From an uncultured Paracoccaceae bacterium (GTDB lineage: Bacteria > Pseudomonadota > Alphaproteobacteria > Rhodobacterales > Rhodobacteraceae), in assembly GCA_947495295.1 (NCBI GenBank), contig CANLYJ010000001.1, positions 124,001 through 188,000 on the forward strand: 64,000 nucleotides of DNA, written 5' to 3'. Position 1 is the stretch's first letter, and each line of letters starts with the position of its first letter. Under the pieces are notes generated by a model. The model did no database searches, was not told the DNA's origin, and worked only from the letters and a program-made list of their open reading frames with translations. Shown here one piece after another: positions 24,612-33,334 of the stretch. A program made the translations under genes and the position numbers.

Positions 24612-24671
24612 ATGCGAGATGTGGCATACTGCGAAGGCGGGGTTGGTGCAAGACCCGTTTCGACAAAAAAT

Positions 24672-25958
24672 CTACTCTTGCAGCCCTTCTTCGCGCAACA
24701 GGTCTTCGCCGCTTTCGGTGTCGCGCTCGGCGGTGACGATTCGTTCAAGTGCTTCATCCTCGCTGGCGTCTACCGGGTCGACGCGCGTGGTCTCGCGTGG
24801 TGGGGTTGATGGGCCGGATGTGTCGCGGGTCAGGGTGATAGCCTGGGTCGCGTCGGGAATGATGACCCCTGCGTCCTGGATGGACAGCTTCACCTGACGT
24901 AGCGCCTCGCCTTTGGCGCGCACGATGGATGTTTCATTCTGGTCGACCCAGCCGGTGACGACCAGTTCAATGCCGGCGGGATGCAAGGTTTCGATCCAGG
25001 TCTGTGCCGCCGGTTCGGACAGGATGAAAGGCAGCTTTTGCACAGTGTTTTCGACCAATTGGCGGGTTGCCTGCAGATCGGCACTGCGTTCCACCATGAC
25101 CGAAAACATGAACCGCCGTTCTGCATTTTGGCTGTAATTGATGATCCGGCTTTTGAAGACGGTCGCGTTGGGGATACGGATATGATTGCCGTCAAAGGAG
25201 AGCAGGATCGTGGCCCGGCTGGTCAGTCGGATGACCTTGCCGGTGTCACCGTTGATCTCAACCGTGTCATTGGGCCGGAACGGCTGGCGAAATGATAGCA
25301 TCACCGATGCGATGAAGTTTTCGACCGTGTCACGCACCGCAAAACCCAAGGCCAGACCGATGATCCCCGCAGCCCCCAGAATCGTGCTGAGCAGGGCGGT
25401 CGCGTTCAGGATATCAAGGGCGATGACGATGCCGAGGATGACGAATGTGATCCGCAGCAATTGCCGGTAAATTTCGGCCACAAACGCATTGGGTGCCAGT
25501 CTTTCCCAAGGTTGGCGCAGCCTTGCGATGGCAAAACCGACCAGCACGACAAGGGTGAAGACCAATGCCGCGATCAGGGCCAGCGGCAGGAATACGATCA
25601 CCTGGTCAATCCGGGTGCGGAACCTGTCAAAAGCCGGGTTCAGCCGGTCGCCGATATCGGCCGTTTCGGTCACATTATTTTTCACGGCCACCACCCCTTC
25701 GATCCGGGAGGCCAGCGGTTCAAGCGCCAGCGCCTCCACCGCAGAGGTGGTTGTGCCCCGTAAGCTGACGATCCCCTCGCTGACCGTCACTGTGACATCA
25801 TCGTAATTGCCCAACTCGGCCAGGATTTCGCGCATCCGGGTTGCGATGGCCGCGTCTTGCTGGGCTGAATTTTCGGTGGTGATCGTGCCAGTCGCCTCTT
25901 GGGCAGCCGCAGGCAGGGCCAGCGTCAATAACAAACAGATAGCAAGTAAAATGCGCAT
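24672..25958 (-). CDS. MscS-family mechanosensitive channel with N-terminal BON domain
   Basis: A 428-residue protein. Signal peptide at residues 1-20 (cleavage after AAA-Q), a BON domain at about 35-98 (TVTVSEGIVSLRGTTTSAVE, VVAVKNNV), then membrane helices at about 120-145 and 165-185 and the pore helix region ILGAAGIIGLALGFAVRDTVENF, followed by the MscS beta domain (FRPNDTVEINGDTGKVIRLTSRAT). The tail from about 370 is acidic and disordered. MscS channels release solutes during osmotic downshock. BON domains bind phospholipid or envelope surfaces, so the fusion may anchor or gate the channel. It stands alone next to tRNA-Gln. Confidence 0.88.
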   Translation of the reverse strand: MRILLAICLLLTLALPAAAQEATGTITTENSAQQDAAIATRMREILAELGNYDDVTVTVSEGIVSLRGTTTSAVEALALEPLASRIEGVVAVKNNVTETADIGDRLNPAFDRFRTRIDQVIVFLPLALIAALVFTLVVLVGFAIARLRQPWERLAPNAFVAEIYRQLLRITFVILGIVIALDILNATALLSTILGAAGIIGLALGFAVRDTVENFIASVMLSFRQPFRPNDTVEINGDTGKVIRLTSRATILLSFDGNHIRIPNATVFKSRIINYSQNAERRFMFSVMVERSADLQATRQLVENTVQKLPFILSEPAAQTWIETLHPAGIELVVTGWVDQNETSIVRAKGEALRQVKLSIQDAGVIIPDATQAITLTRDTSGPSTPPRETTRVDPVDASEDEALERIVTAERDTESGEDLLREEGLQE

Positions 25959-26023
25959 GAGAATGATCCGGACAGGCTTTGCCTGACCCTATTGCGTTGG
26001 CGCGCGGGCGAAAACCCTTTTTG

Positions 26024-26857
26024 TCAGACCCGCAGGGGATCAGCCTTGGCCAAGGCATCAAATCTCATCAGGCTGGCGACAAGTGCATCCATCTGATCAA
26101 GCGGGATCATGTTTGGTCCGTCAGAGGGGGCGTTATCGGGGTCTTCATGCGTTTCGATGAACACCGCCGCGATCCCAAGAGAGACAGCGGCGCGCGCCAT
26201 GACGGGTGCAAATTCGCGCTGACCGCCGGATGATCCACCTTGCCCGCCAGGCTGTTGCACCGAATGGGTGGCATCCATCACAACCGGATAGCCGGTGCGC
26301 GCCATGGTGGGCAGGGACCGCATATCAGCAACCAGCGTGTTATAGCCAAATGATGCCCCGCGTTCGGTCAGCAGGATGTTTTTATTGCCGGTGCTTTCGA
26401 CCTTGGCCACCACGTTGACCATATCCCATGGGGCCAGGAACTGCCCCTTTTTGATGTTGATCACGGCACCTGTCTGGCCTGCCGCCAGCAAAAGATCGGT
26501 CTGGCGGCACAAAAAGGCGGGTATTTGCAGGATGTCACAGACTTCTGCCACCGGGGCGCAGTGTTCGGCGGTATGCACATCGGTCACGGTGGGGCAGCCG
26601 ACCTTGTCTTTGACAGCTTGCATGATTTGCATGCCTTCGGCCAAACCTGCGCCGCGCTTGCCGCTGACAGAAGTCCGGTTGGCCTTGTCAAAGCTGCCTT
26701 TGAACACGAATTGTGCGCCATGGGCGGCACAAACCTTCGACATTTGACCGGCTATCATCAAGGCGTGATCTTCGGTTTCCAATTGGCAGGGGCCGGCGAT
26801 GACCAAAAGCGGACGGTCATTGCTGACGGTCAACGGCCCAATCTTGACGTCATGCAT
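26024..26857 (-). CDS. kdsA: 3-deoxy-8-phosphooctulonate synthase (KDO-8-P synthase)
   Basis: A 277-residue aldolase-type enzyme condensing arabinose-5-phosphate and PEP to KDO-8-phosphate. Motifs: LLVIAGPCQLE (residues 17-27), FKGSFDKANRTS, CDILQIPAFLCRQTDLL, INIKKGQFLAPWDM, and DATHSVQQPGG. The Cys at the start of CDILQ region and C in GPCQLE need checking against metal-type enzymes. It overlaps the end of the KpsE-like gene by one base (TGATG), so it is co-transcribed with capsule export genes, suggesting the KDO is for capsule rather than only lipid A. Confidence 0.95.
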   Translation of the reverse strand: MHDVKIGPLTVSNDRPLLVIAGPCQLETEDHALMIAGQMSKVCAAHGAQFVFKGSFDKANRTSVSGKRGAGLAEGMQIMQAVKDKVGCPTVTDVHTAEHCAPVAEVCDILQIPAFLCRQTDLLLAAGQTGAVINIKKGQFLAPWDMVNVVAKVESTGNKNILLTERGASFGYNTLVADMRSLPTMARTGYPVVMDATHSVQQPGGQGGSSGGQREFAPVMARAAVSLGIAAVFIETHEDPDNAPSDGPNMIPLDQMDALVASLMRFDALAKADPLRV

Positions 26858-28401
26858 CAGGAACTGACCTGTTCGCGCAGGATGGCAGCCGTAAGTGAAA
26901 TCATCAGATAAATCCCCGAGAAGATGAGAAAAGCCAAGATCGTGTTTTCAAACGCGCGCGGATACGTCGCCTGATCCGGGGCGATGGGCCGCACACTTTG
27001 CGACAGGTAGCGGACTTGCCTGTTGGCTTCAATACGGGCTGTTTCCATTTGGGTCAGGGCCTGCTGCACCAGCACGGTGCGAAAGGCGTAGTCTTCTTCG
27101 GCGGTGCGCAATTCAGTGTTACGGGCGGCCAGCGATGTCCCTGATCCGTTGCCAGATGTCATGTCCGTGCGCAGTTGGGCGGCCAATTCATCAATATTGG
27201 CGATCTGGTCGCGCAGGCTTTGGACCTGCAATTCGCTGGGGCGGGCGACATTCAGCCGCGATTGCAGGATCAGGTTAAGTCGCTGACGTTCTGTCTCTAA
27301 CGATGCAATCTGCGCCATCTGTGCAGAGGTTTCAGCAGCGACGTCAATCTGCTGAAAATCCTGCTGGATGCGCAACAGCTCTGCCAGCGCCTCGGCCCGT
27401 TGGCGTTCGGCAACCTCGTAGCTTTCTCGCGCCCCGCTCATCTGGTCAGCGCGCAGCCGGCTGGTCAGCTGATCCACCTGTTCTTCTGCGTAACTGATCA
27501 GGGCTTGCGAAAACTCCGCACTTTTTTGCGGATCGGCGGCAATCACCTCCATCCGAATAATGCCTTCGGTCGGGTCGTAACTGATGCGCACATGATCCAT
27601 GTACAGTTCAAATGCGTCTTCGTTGGTCGCGTCCGCTGGCAAGCGTTGGATATCGTCAATCTGAGGAGCGCTGAAATGCGCCTTGAACCCATGATCGGCA
27701 TCCAGACGCAACATCGCCTCGCGCGAGGCAAGGTAGGATTGGACTGCGATGCTGTCCTGCTGCGTGGCCATTGACGTGCCTTGGAACAAGCTCGCCAGAC
27801 CGGGTGCCGTCTGTTGTGACTGGGCCTGCTGGATCACGATTTCCGATTTGGTGGCAAACATCGGAGTTGCCATGGTGAAGTAATACCAGCCGATCATGAA
27901 GGTGGGCAGGAACACAAAGAATGACAGCCGGGTGAACAGCAAAAACAGTTTGCGCCGCCGCCGCCGGGCGATATCGCGCTGAATTGTTGCCACATCGGCC
28001 AGTTGTTTGCTGCCGGGCTGGGGCAGGGCCGGGGAAATTGCCCGGCCACCCTTTTTCACCTTGTCAGGCAGTTGCACATTGGGCTGGCTTTGCTTTGCTT
28101 TTTCTTCGTCTGCGGTGACCAGTTCCAGGACAGAGTTGCGCTGAAAAGGATCTATTCCGGCGCTGCGTAGCTGATAGATCGCGTCAATATCCGACTCCAC
28201 GGTGAGCCCGTGCTTTTGAGCCACACGGCGCGCCATGCGAAGTTGACGACCTGTCAGGCCTTCCTGGCCGATCGCCTCTAGCGCGGCTTCGCGTTCGGCA
28301 TCCGAAACAGGCGGGACTTGCGGCGCCTCGGGTGTGTCCACTGGCGTCGCTTTGCCGCCCCGCCTGATGCGGAATCTTTTAACCTTGGGTTTCGTAGTCA
28401 T
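26857..28401 (-). CDS. capsule polysaccharide export inner membrane protein (KpsE/BexC-like)
   Basis: A 514-residue polysaccharide co-polymerase type protein. A cytosolic N-terminal part of about 150 residues (basic start, then a helical segment with LTGRQLRMARRVAQKHG) is followed by membrane helix 1 (about 163-183, FTRLSFFVFLPTFMIGWYYF), a long periplasmic coiled-coil region (about 200-470) with the typical QAQSQQTAPGLASLFQG, and helix 2 near the C-terminus (about 485-505). The extended N-terminal part is unusual compared with E. coli KpsE (about 380 residues). The start at 28401 overlaps the kpsT-like stop by 23 bases. It should link the ABC exporter to the outer membrane channel. Confidence 0.85.
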   Translation of the reverse strand: MTTKPKVKRFRIRRGGKATPVDTPEAPQVPPVSDAEREAALEAIGQEGLTGRQLRMARRVAQKHGLTVESDIDAIYQLRSAGIDPFQRNSVLELVTADEEKAKQSQPNVQLPDKVKKGGRAISPALPQPGSKQLADVATIQRDIARRRRRKLFLLFTRLSFFVFLPTFMIGWYYFTMATPMFATKSEIVIQQAQSQQTAPGLASLFQGTSMATQQDSIAVQSYLASREAMLRLDADHGFKAHFSAPQIDDIQRLPADATNEDAFELYMDHVRISYDPTEGIIRMEVIAADPQKSAEFSQALISYAEEQVDQLTSRLRADQMSGARESYEVAERQRAEALAELLRIQQDFQQIDVAAETSAQMAQIASLETERQRLNLILQSRLNVARPSELQVQSLRDQIANIDELAAQLRTDMTSGNGSGTSLAARNTELRTAEEDYAFRTVLVQQALTQMETARIEANRQVRYLSQSVRPIAPDQATYPRAFENTILAFLIFSGIYLMISLTAAILREQVSS

Positions 28402-29038
28402 AGAGCACTTTTGCCTCTTCCAAGGTGTCAAACATATGTAGCTGTCCGTTCCTTAGCACAGCTGCAGAGCGTGCAAACCTCTCCAAAGTTGCAGGCTGGT
28501 GGGAAACGATGATCATTGTGGTTTTTTCCAACCGTTCGCGCAGGATCTGGCCTGCCTTGCGGTTGAATTCTGCATCCGTCGCACCGGGCATCCCCTCATC
28601 AACCAGATAGATGTCAAAATCCAGCGCCAGCATCAGAGCAAAGGAAAATCGCTGCGCCATACCGCTTGAATAGACGCCGACAGGTTGATCAAAATATTCA
28701 TCCAACCCGCAAAGCCATTGGCAAAACGCCTCAACATAATCGGGATCAAGCCCGTAGAGTCGGGCGATATAGCGGCTGTTTTCGCGGGCAGAATGTTTTT
28801 GCGTGACACCGCCCATGAACCCCAGCGGAAAGGATATTTTGCTGGTCCGGGTGATCGTGCCCTCATCCGGCTTTTCCAAACCCGCCATCATCTTGATCAA
28901 CGTTGTTTTGCCGGTGCCGTTCGGGGCCAGAATGCCCAGCGAATTGCCCAGCTCAACCCGAAAGGACACGCGGTCAAGGATCACCTTGCGCTGCGTGCCA
29001 GTCCAGAAAGACTTGCTGACATTCGCGAACTCTATCAT
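28379..29038 (-). CDS. capsule polysaccharide ABC transporter ATP-binding protein (KpsT-like)
   Basis: A 219-residue ATPase. Walker A is LAPNGTGKTTLIKMM (about residues 38-52), the ABC signature region is GVYSSGMAQRFSFALMLAL, Walker B is FDIYLVDEGMPGATD and the switch His is in IIVSHQPATL. The lack of a long C-terminal domain and the segment KISFPLGFMGGV identify the KpsT/CtrD group over Wzt. Its natural partner, the permease KpsM, is not next to it in this window. Confidence 0.9.
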   Translation of the reverse strand: MIEFANVSKSFWTGTQRKVILDRVSFRVELGNSLGILAPNGTGKTTLIKMMAGLEKPDEGTITRTSKISFPLGFMGGVTQKHSARENSRYIARLYGLDPDYVEAFCQWLCGLDEYFDQPVGVYSSGMAQRFSFALMLALDFDIYLVDEGMPGATDAEFNRKAGQILRERLEKTTMIIVSHQPATLERFARSAAVLRNGQLHMFDTLEEAKVLYDYETQG

Positions 29039-29159
29039 TTCACTCTCGACCTTGCGGCGCCCCTGTCATGACGGCAATAGGTTAACACCGCATCACAATA
29101 GGTGATTTTTCATATTATTATCCCCAAAATATGGCAGTAATACAGCGACAAAGACGTGA

Positions 29160-29771
29160 TTAGCCGTTTTCGGCGGTATTCGCGGTGGCGTCTGCAATCG
29201 TTTCCCGGATGGTTGCCTGCAAGGCCGGAACCAAGTCGGTTTCAAACCATGGGTTCTGGCGCAGCCAGCCATTATTGCGCCAAGACGGGTGCGGCAGCAC
29301 AAAGACACCCGGCGGATGCGCGCGCCAATCCGCGACAATATCCCGCAGCGCCCCACGCAGGCCCAAATGCCGTTCTATGGCGTATCTCCCGATGATCAGC
29401 GATATTTTCGGGGCGCCCATTTGCGTCAGTACCTGTTCATGCCAAGTGTCCCAACATATGCGCGGCGGCGGCAAATCGGCCCCTTTGGCGTTATATCCGG
29501 GAAAGCAGAAGGCGGTGGGCAGAACCGATACAAGCGCACGGTCATAAAACTGGTCGCGTGTCACGCCCATCCAGTCCCGCAGCCGGTCGCCTGACCGATC
29601 CCAAAATGGCTTGCCCACCTCATGCACGCGCATGCCGGGGGCCTGGCCTGCTACCATGATCGGGGTGCCAGCCTGAAACCACGGTACTGGTCGGGGGCGA
29701 TGCCGCGTCGCGGTTTGGGCAAAGCGGTCGGCGCATAAGCTGCATTTGCTGATTTGGGTCACAAGCGTCAT
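29160..29771 (-). CDS. uracil-DNA glycosylase family protein (UDG family 4-like)
   Basis: A 203-residue protein of the UDG superfamily. It begins MTLVTQISKCSLCADRF, with a CxxC as in iron-sulfur family 4 enzymes. Motif A is VAGQAPGMRVHEVGKPFWD (about residues 46-64) and the minor-groove motif is LPHPSWRNNGW (about residues 164-174). Only two clear cluster cysteines are at the expected N-terminal position; a further Cys lies at AFCFPGY and another at RICWDT. It may excise uracil or act on other lesions. Start 29771 is chosen because the frame upstream overlaps the divergent SseB-like gene. Start distance to that gene is 54 bases. Confidence 0.8.
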   Translation of the reverse strand: MTLVTQISKCSLCADRFAQTATRHRPRPVPWFQAGTPIMVAGQAPGMRVHEVGKPFWDRSGDRLRDWMGVTRDQFYDRALVSVLPTAFCFPGYNAKGADLPPPRICWDTWHEQVLTQMGAPKISLIIGRYAIERHLGLRGALRDIVADWRAHPPGVFVLPHPSWRNNGWLRQNPWFETDLVPALQATIRETIADATANTAENG

Positions 29772-29825
29772 AGGCGCATGGCTATCACGCTTGCCTTCCA
29801 CGCGCACGCGCCCTAACTCGCCCCT

Positions 29826-30599
29826 ATGACTGATCTGGATACAGCACACGCCGCGATGCAAGCGGCCCCCGATGACGATGCCGCGCGCTTGCGGTTTTAT
29901 GAACGGCTTGCCGATACGGAATTGTTCATGCTGCTGGGGGCAGAGGCGGGAGGCGATCAGATCACGCCAGAGTTGTTCGAGATCGAAGATCAGCGTTTCA
30001 CCCTAGTCTTTGACCGCGAAGAACGGCTGTCGCAATTCGTGGGCCGCGTTGCCCCCTATGCCGGGCTGCCGGGGCGGGCATTGGCCGAAATGCTGGCCGG
30101 GCAGGGTATCGGACTGGCGCTGAACCTTGATGTGGCCCCATCCGCGATGCTGATCCCTGCCGAGGCGGTGGATTGGCTTGTCCAAACGCTGGGCAACACA
30201 CCAGCTGAGACAGAGGCCCGCCTGTCCGAGGTCAGCGCACCCAATGTGCCCGAAGCCGTGGTCACCGGGCTGGACCGGAAACTGGCCATTGCCGCTGGCC
30301 GGGCGCGCTCGGCCTATCTTGCGGCGGCCACATATGATGATGGCGGGCGCGGCCATGTGCTGGCGTTCATCGATGCGGTGGACGGGGCCGAAAAAGCACT
30401 GGCCACCGCCGCCAGCGAGGCACTGACATTTTCAGGGATCGAGGCGGGTATGATTGACGTGCTGTTTGTCCGGTCAGCCGATCCGCTGGCGGCGCATCTG
30501 GCCAAGGTCGGCCTGCGTTTTGACCTGCCGCAACCAGAGGTCGCGCAAGCGCCCCGGGCGCCGGGCACCGACCCCGATAAACCACCAAAACTGCGTTAG
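29826..30599 (+). CDS. SseB family protein
   Basis: A 257-residue cytosolic protein. The N-terminal SseB domain is visible in residues 10-125: AMQAAPDDDAARLRFYERLADTELFMLL, then TLVFDREERLSQFVG and a LNLDVAPSAMLIPAEAVDWL strand-helix unit. The C-terminal part resembles the SseB_C region (SAYLAAATYDDGGRGHVLAF). SseB enhances serine sensitivity in E. coli but its biochemical role is unclear. It is divergent from the UDG-like gene and converges on the thioredoxin-like gene with a 4-base stop overlap. Confidence 0.8.
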   Translation: MTDLDTAHAAMQAAPDDDAARLRFYERLADTELFMLLGAEAGGDQITPELFEIEDQRFTLVFDREERLSQFVGRVAPYAGLPGRALAEMLAGQGIGLALNLDVAPSAMLIPAEAVDWLVQTLGNTPAETEARLSEVSAPNVPEAVVTGLDRKLAIAAGRARSAYLAAATYDDGGRGHVLAFIDAVDGAEKALATAASEALTFSGIEAGMIDVLFVRSADPLAAHLAKVGLRFDLPQPEVAQAPRAPGTDPDKPPKLR

Positions 30600-31258
30600 T
30601 TGGCGGCGGCTTTCATGCTGGCCAATGCCGCCATCAGCCCGGCCCTATCATAGCCACGATACCAGTCGATCCAACCATCGCGACGGGTCTCAACCGATGA
30701 TGCGTTCAGCTTGGCCGCAAACCGCCCGTCTGGCCCGACGGTAAAGATGAACGGCAAGCTATGATCAAATGCGGCGTCAGCGCCAGTTTGTCGCAAAACG
30801 TCATAGCCATCAGGGGAATAGTAATCCTCTATATGCACCAGAACAAAGTGATCCGCCACGAATTGCCGGAGTGCTGCGGCCTCTGCGGTCGGGTCTTGGC
30901 GCGGTTTTTCGTTCAGGGTGACCTGCTCTGTCTGGTCAGCGCCGGGATCGCTGAAGCGATATGTCATCCGGGTATGCGCGCCCGCGATGTACTGGTCGAA
31001 CACATGACACCAGATGCACCATTCCGCGCCGAAGCTGACAAGCAAGGTTTTCCCTTCGGTGTCTGCAACCGAAAGCGCCCGCTGGAACAGCTTTGTCTGG
31101 CTGCCACATTCATCGTATAGCGCGGCACGTCCGCCCCGGCAGCTACGCGCGATCTCAGCAGGTAATATTGTGATATTATCCTGCGCTGCCACCGAGATCG
31201 GATGCAACAAAACCGTTGCGGTCGCGGCCAGCAGCATGATGCGGATAGTTGAAAACAT
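30596..31258 (-). CDS. exported thioredoxin-like protein
   Basis: A 220-residue protein with a signal peptide (MFSTIRIMLLAATATVLLHP, cleavage near VAAQD). A thioredoxin-like domain follows with the redox motif C-x-x-C in SFGAEWCIWCHVFDQ (about residues 81-95) and the cis-Pro strand DHSLPFIFTVGPDGR. Two more cysteines (RSCRGG, DECGSQ) precede it and may form a disulfide. The form suggests a periplasmic thiol-disulfide protein. Start 31258 gives a proper signal peptide; a longer open frame overlaps the neighbour and is not credible. Four bases separate it from the hydroxyacid dehydrogenase. Confidence 0.8.
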   Translation of the reverse strand: MFSTIRIMLLAATATVLLHPISVAAQDNITILPAEIARSCRGGRAALYDECGSQTKLFQRALSVADTEGKTLLVSFGAEWCIWCHVFDQYIAGAHTRMTYRFSDPGADQTEQVTLNEKPRQDPTAEAAALRQFVADHFVLVHIEDYYSPDGYDVLRQTGADAAFDHSLPFIFTVGPDGRFAAKLNASSVETRRDGWIDWYRGYDRAGLMAALASMKAAAN

Positions 31259-31262
31259 GCGG

Positions 31263-32195
31263 TTAGTATCCCAATGACCGATCAACCAGATGTAAGTAGC
31301 CTTCGCCACGTTCGCCACGGCTGATGTTTTCGGCAATGACCTGCGCTGCGGTGTCGGGCCGTGTGGTTGAGGCGATATGTGGGGTGACGGTGACCTGCGG
31401 ATGCGACCAGAACGGGTGATCGGCAGGCAGCGGTTCGACCCGGAACACATCCAGCGTTGCATGGGCGATCTGGCCGTCATCAAGGGCGGCCAACAGGGCA
31501 TCATCATCAATCAATGGACCACGGCCCGGGTTGATGACAAACGCCCCTTTGGCCGGCAAAGCAAGGCTGTCACAATTCAGGATATTTTCGGTCTGCGGCG
31601 TTTGCGGCAGCAGCAACACGACAATCTCGGCCCCGGTCAAGGCGGTTTTCAACCCGTCATCACCATGCAGGCAGCGGATATTGGGAATATTCTTGGGTGC
31701 TCGGCTCCAACCGGTGACTGGAAAACCCAAGCCATGCAGGGCCTGCCCACAAGCGGCCCCCAGTGCGCCAATCCCAAGGATCGTGACCGGGCGCTGGGCG
31801 GCAACCGGTGGATAGACCGTGTCGCGCCAGACGCCGTCTTGGCCGTTGATATGGGCATCCATCCCCAGATGATGACGCATTGCGTGGCCGACCACCCATT
31901 CCACCATACCGCTGGTCAGGCTGTCATCGACCATCCGGCACAAGGGTTGGGTCAGGGTCTGGTTGCCAACAACAGTTTCCACCCCGGCCCATAGGCTCAT
32001 GATGGCTTTGGTGCGTGTATAAGGGCTGAAATCGCGGACCGGGCCGTTGGGTGCAAAGATGATGTAATCAGTCTGATTGGGGGCATGATCGCGGGATAGA
32101 TTTACATCCAGACCGGCGGCGGCAAAGGCGGCGTTCAGCGGCGCCTCATATTCGGCCCATCTTTCGGGCTGTGCAGAGAAAAGGACGTTCAGCAT
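31263..32195 (-). CDS. glyoxylate/hydroxypyruvate reductase A-like D-2-hydroxyacid dehydrogenase
   Basis: A 310-residue NAD(P)-dependent dehydrogenase. The nucleotide site is VTILGIGALGAACGQALHGLGF (about residues 139-160), and the catalytic Arg, Glu and His are in NPGRGPLI, FRVEPLP and HPQVTVTPHIAS. The length and the short N-terminal part fit GhrA. It reduces glyoxylate or hydroxypyruvate. It shares one base with the rodA stop and thus forms the tail of the cell-shape operon, although its role there is probably only co-transcription. Confidence 0.9.
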   Translation of the reverse strand: MLNVLFSAQPERWAEYEAPLNAAFAAAGLDVNLSRDHAPNQTDYIIFAPNGPVRDFSPYTRTKAIMSLWAGVETVVGNQTLTQPLCRMVDDSLTSGMVEWVVGHAMRHHLGMDAHINGQDGVWRDTVYPPVAAQRPVTILGIGALGAACGQALHGLGFPVTGWSRAPKNIPNIRCLHGDDGLKTALTGAEIVVLLLPQTPQTENILNCDSLALPAKGAFVINPGRGPLIDDDALLAALDDGQIAHATLDVFRVEPLPADHPFWSHPQVTVTPHIASTTRPDTAAQVIAENISRGERGEGYLHLVDRSLGY

Positions 32196-33334
32196 CAGCG
32201 GGGCTTATGTACATGCGCGCTTTGGACCAGTCCAAAGGCAACCAGAAGAACCAGCATCGCGGATCCGCCATAGCTGACAAGGGGCAAGGGAACCCCCACG
32301 ACCGGGGCAAGGCCGGTCACCATGGCCATGTTGACGGCGAAGAATAGAAAGAAAGTCATCGCAATACCAAGGGTCAGAAGGGAAGCAAACCTATCCCGGT
32401 TCGTCAGGGCCGTGACAACACAGAAAGCCACGATCAGCAGATAAAGGACCAGCAGGGTGAAGGCGCCGACAAAGCCGAACTCCTCTGCCAATGTCGTGAA
32501 GATGAAGTCGGTATGTTTTTCGGGCAGAAAGTTCAGGCGGCTTTGGGTGCCTTGCATAAACCCGCGCCCGGTCCAACCGCCGGAGCCGAGGGCGATCTTG
32601 GCCTGTGTGATGTGATAACCGGCCCCCAACGGATCATTCGACGGGTCAAGGAAGGTGTCGATCCGGCGATACTGGTAATCCTTCAACAGTTGCCACGGTG
32701 TGCCACGGCTTTGGAAAACAGCCGCAATCGCTGCCACCCCGCCACCGATGACGGTCGCAAAATAGGCCCAATGGACGCCCGCCAGAAACATCACGGTCGC
32801 CCCGCCCATGAGCAGCAGCAAGGCCGTGCCCAGATCGGGTTGGTTCAGCACCATGGCTACAGGGGCCAGAATGAACAGAACAGGTAAGGTGACCCAGAAC
32901 GGGTGTGACACTTTTTTATTCGGCAGCCAGTCGTAATAGGCGGCCAGAAACATCACCAATGTGATCTTGGTCAGCTCAGACGGTTGCAGGCGCATGAACC
33001 CCAGATTGATCCAGCGCTGGGCGCCCATATTGACCTCGCCAAAGAATTCAACCGCCAGCAACAGCAGGATTGACCCGCCAAAGGCCACAAATGCCATGTT
33101 GCGCCAGAACCAGATCGGGACCATGGCCACGAAAATCATCAGGACCAACCCCATGCCGAAACGCTTCATCTGCGGTTCCATCCAGGGCGAGGGCGACCCG
33201 CCTGCCACTGAGTAAAGCATCAGAAAGCCAAAACCGGACACCGCGATCAGCAGCATGATGATCGGCCAGTTCAGATACCATAGCTTGCGCAGACCCGTGG
33301 GGACAAACTTGGTATTATACTCAAGATAGCTCAT
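32195..33334 (-). CDS. rodA: rod shape-determining protein RodA (SEDS glycosyltransferase)
   Basis: A 379-residue SEDS protein with about ten membrane helices. It polymerises lipid II into glycan strands for side-wall growth with PBP2. Signature segments are MRLQPSELTKITLVMFLAAYYDW, LNQPDLGTALLLLMGG, the long periplasmic loop with YHITQAKIALGSGGWTGRGF and a second FTTLAEEFGFVGAF, then VGVPLPLVSYGGSAML. It starts within the mrdA stop (4-base overlap). Confidence 0.96.
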   Translation of the reverse strand: MSYLEYNTKFVPTGLRKLWYLNWPIIMLLIAVSGFGFLMLYSVAGGSPSPWMEPQMKRFGMGLVLMIFVAMVPIWFWRNMAFVAFGGSILLLLAVEFFGEVNMGAQRWINLGFMRLQPSELTKITLVMFLAAYYDWLPNKKVSHPFWVTLPVLFILAPVAMVLNQPDLGTALLLLMGGATVMFLAGVHWAYFATVIGGGVAAIAAVFQSRGTPWQLLKDYQYRRIDTFLDPSNDPLGAGYHITQAKIALGSGGWTGRGFMQGTQSRLNFLPEKHTDFIFTTLAEEFGFVGAFTLLVLYLLIVAFCVVTALTNRDRFASLLTLGIAMTFFLFFAVNMAMVTGLAPVVGVPLPLVSYGGSAMLVLLVAFGLVQSAHVHKPR

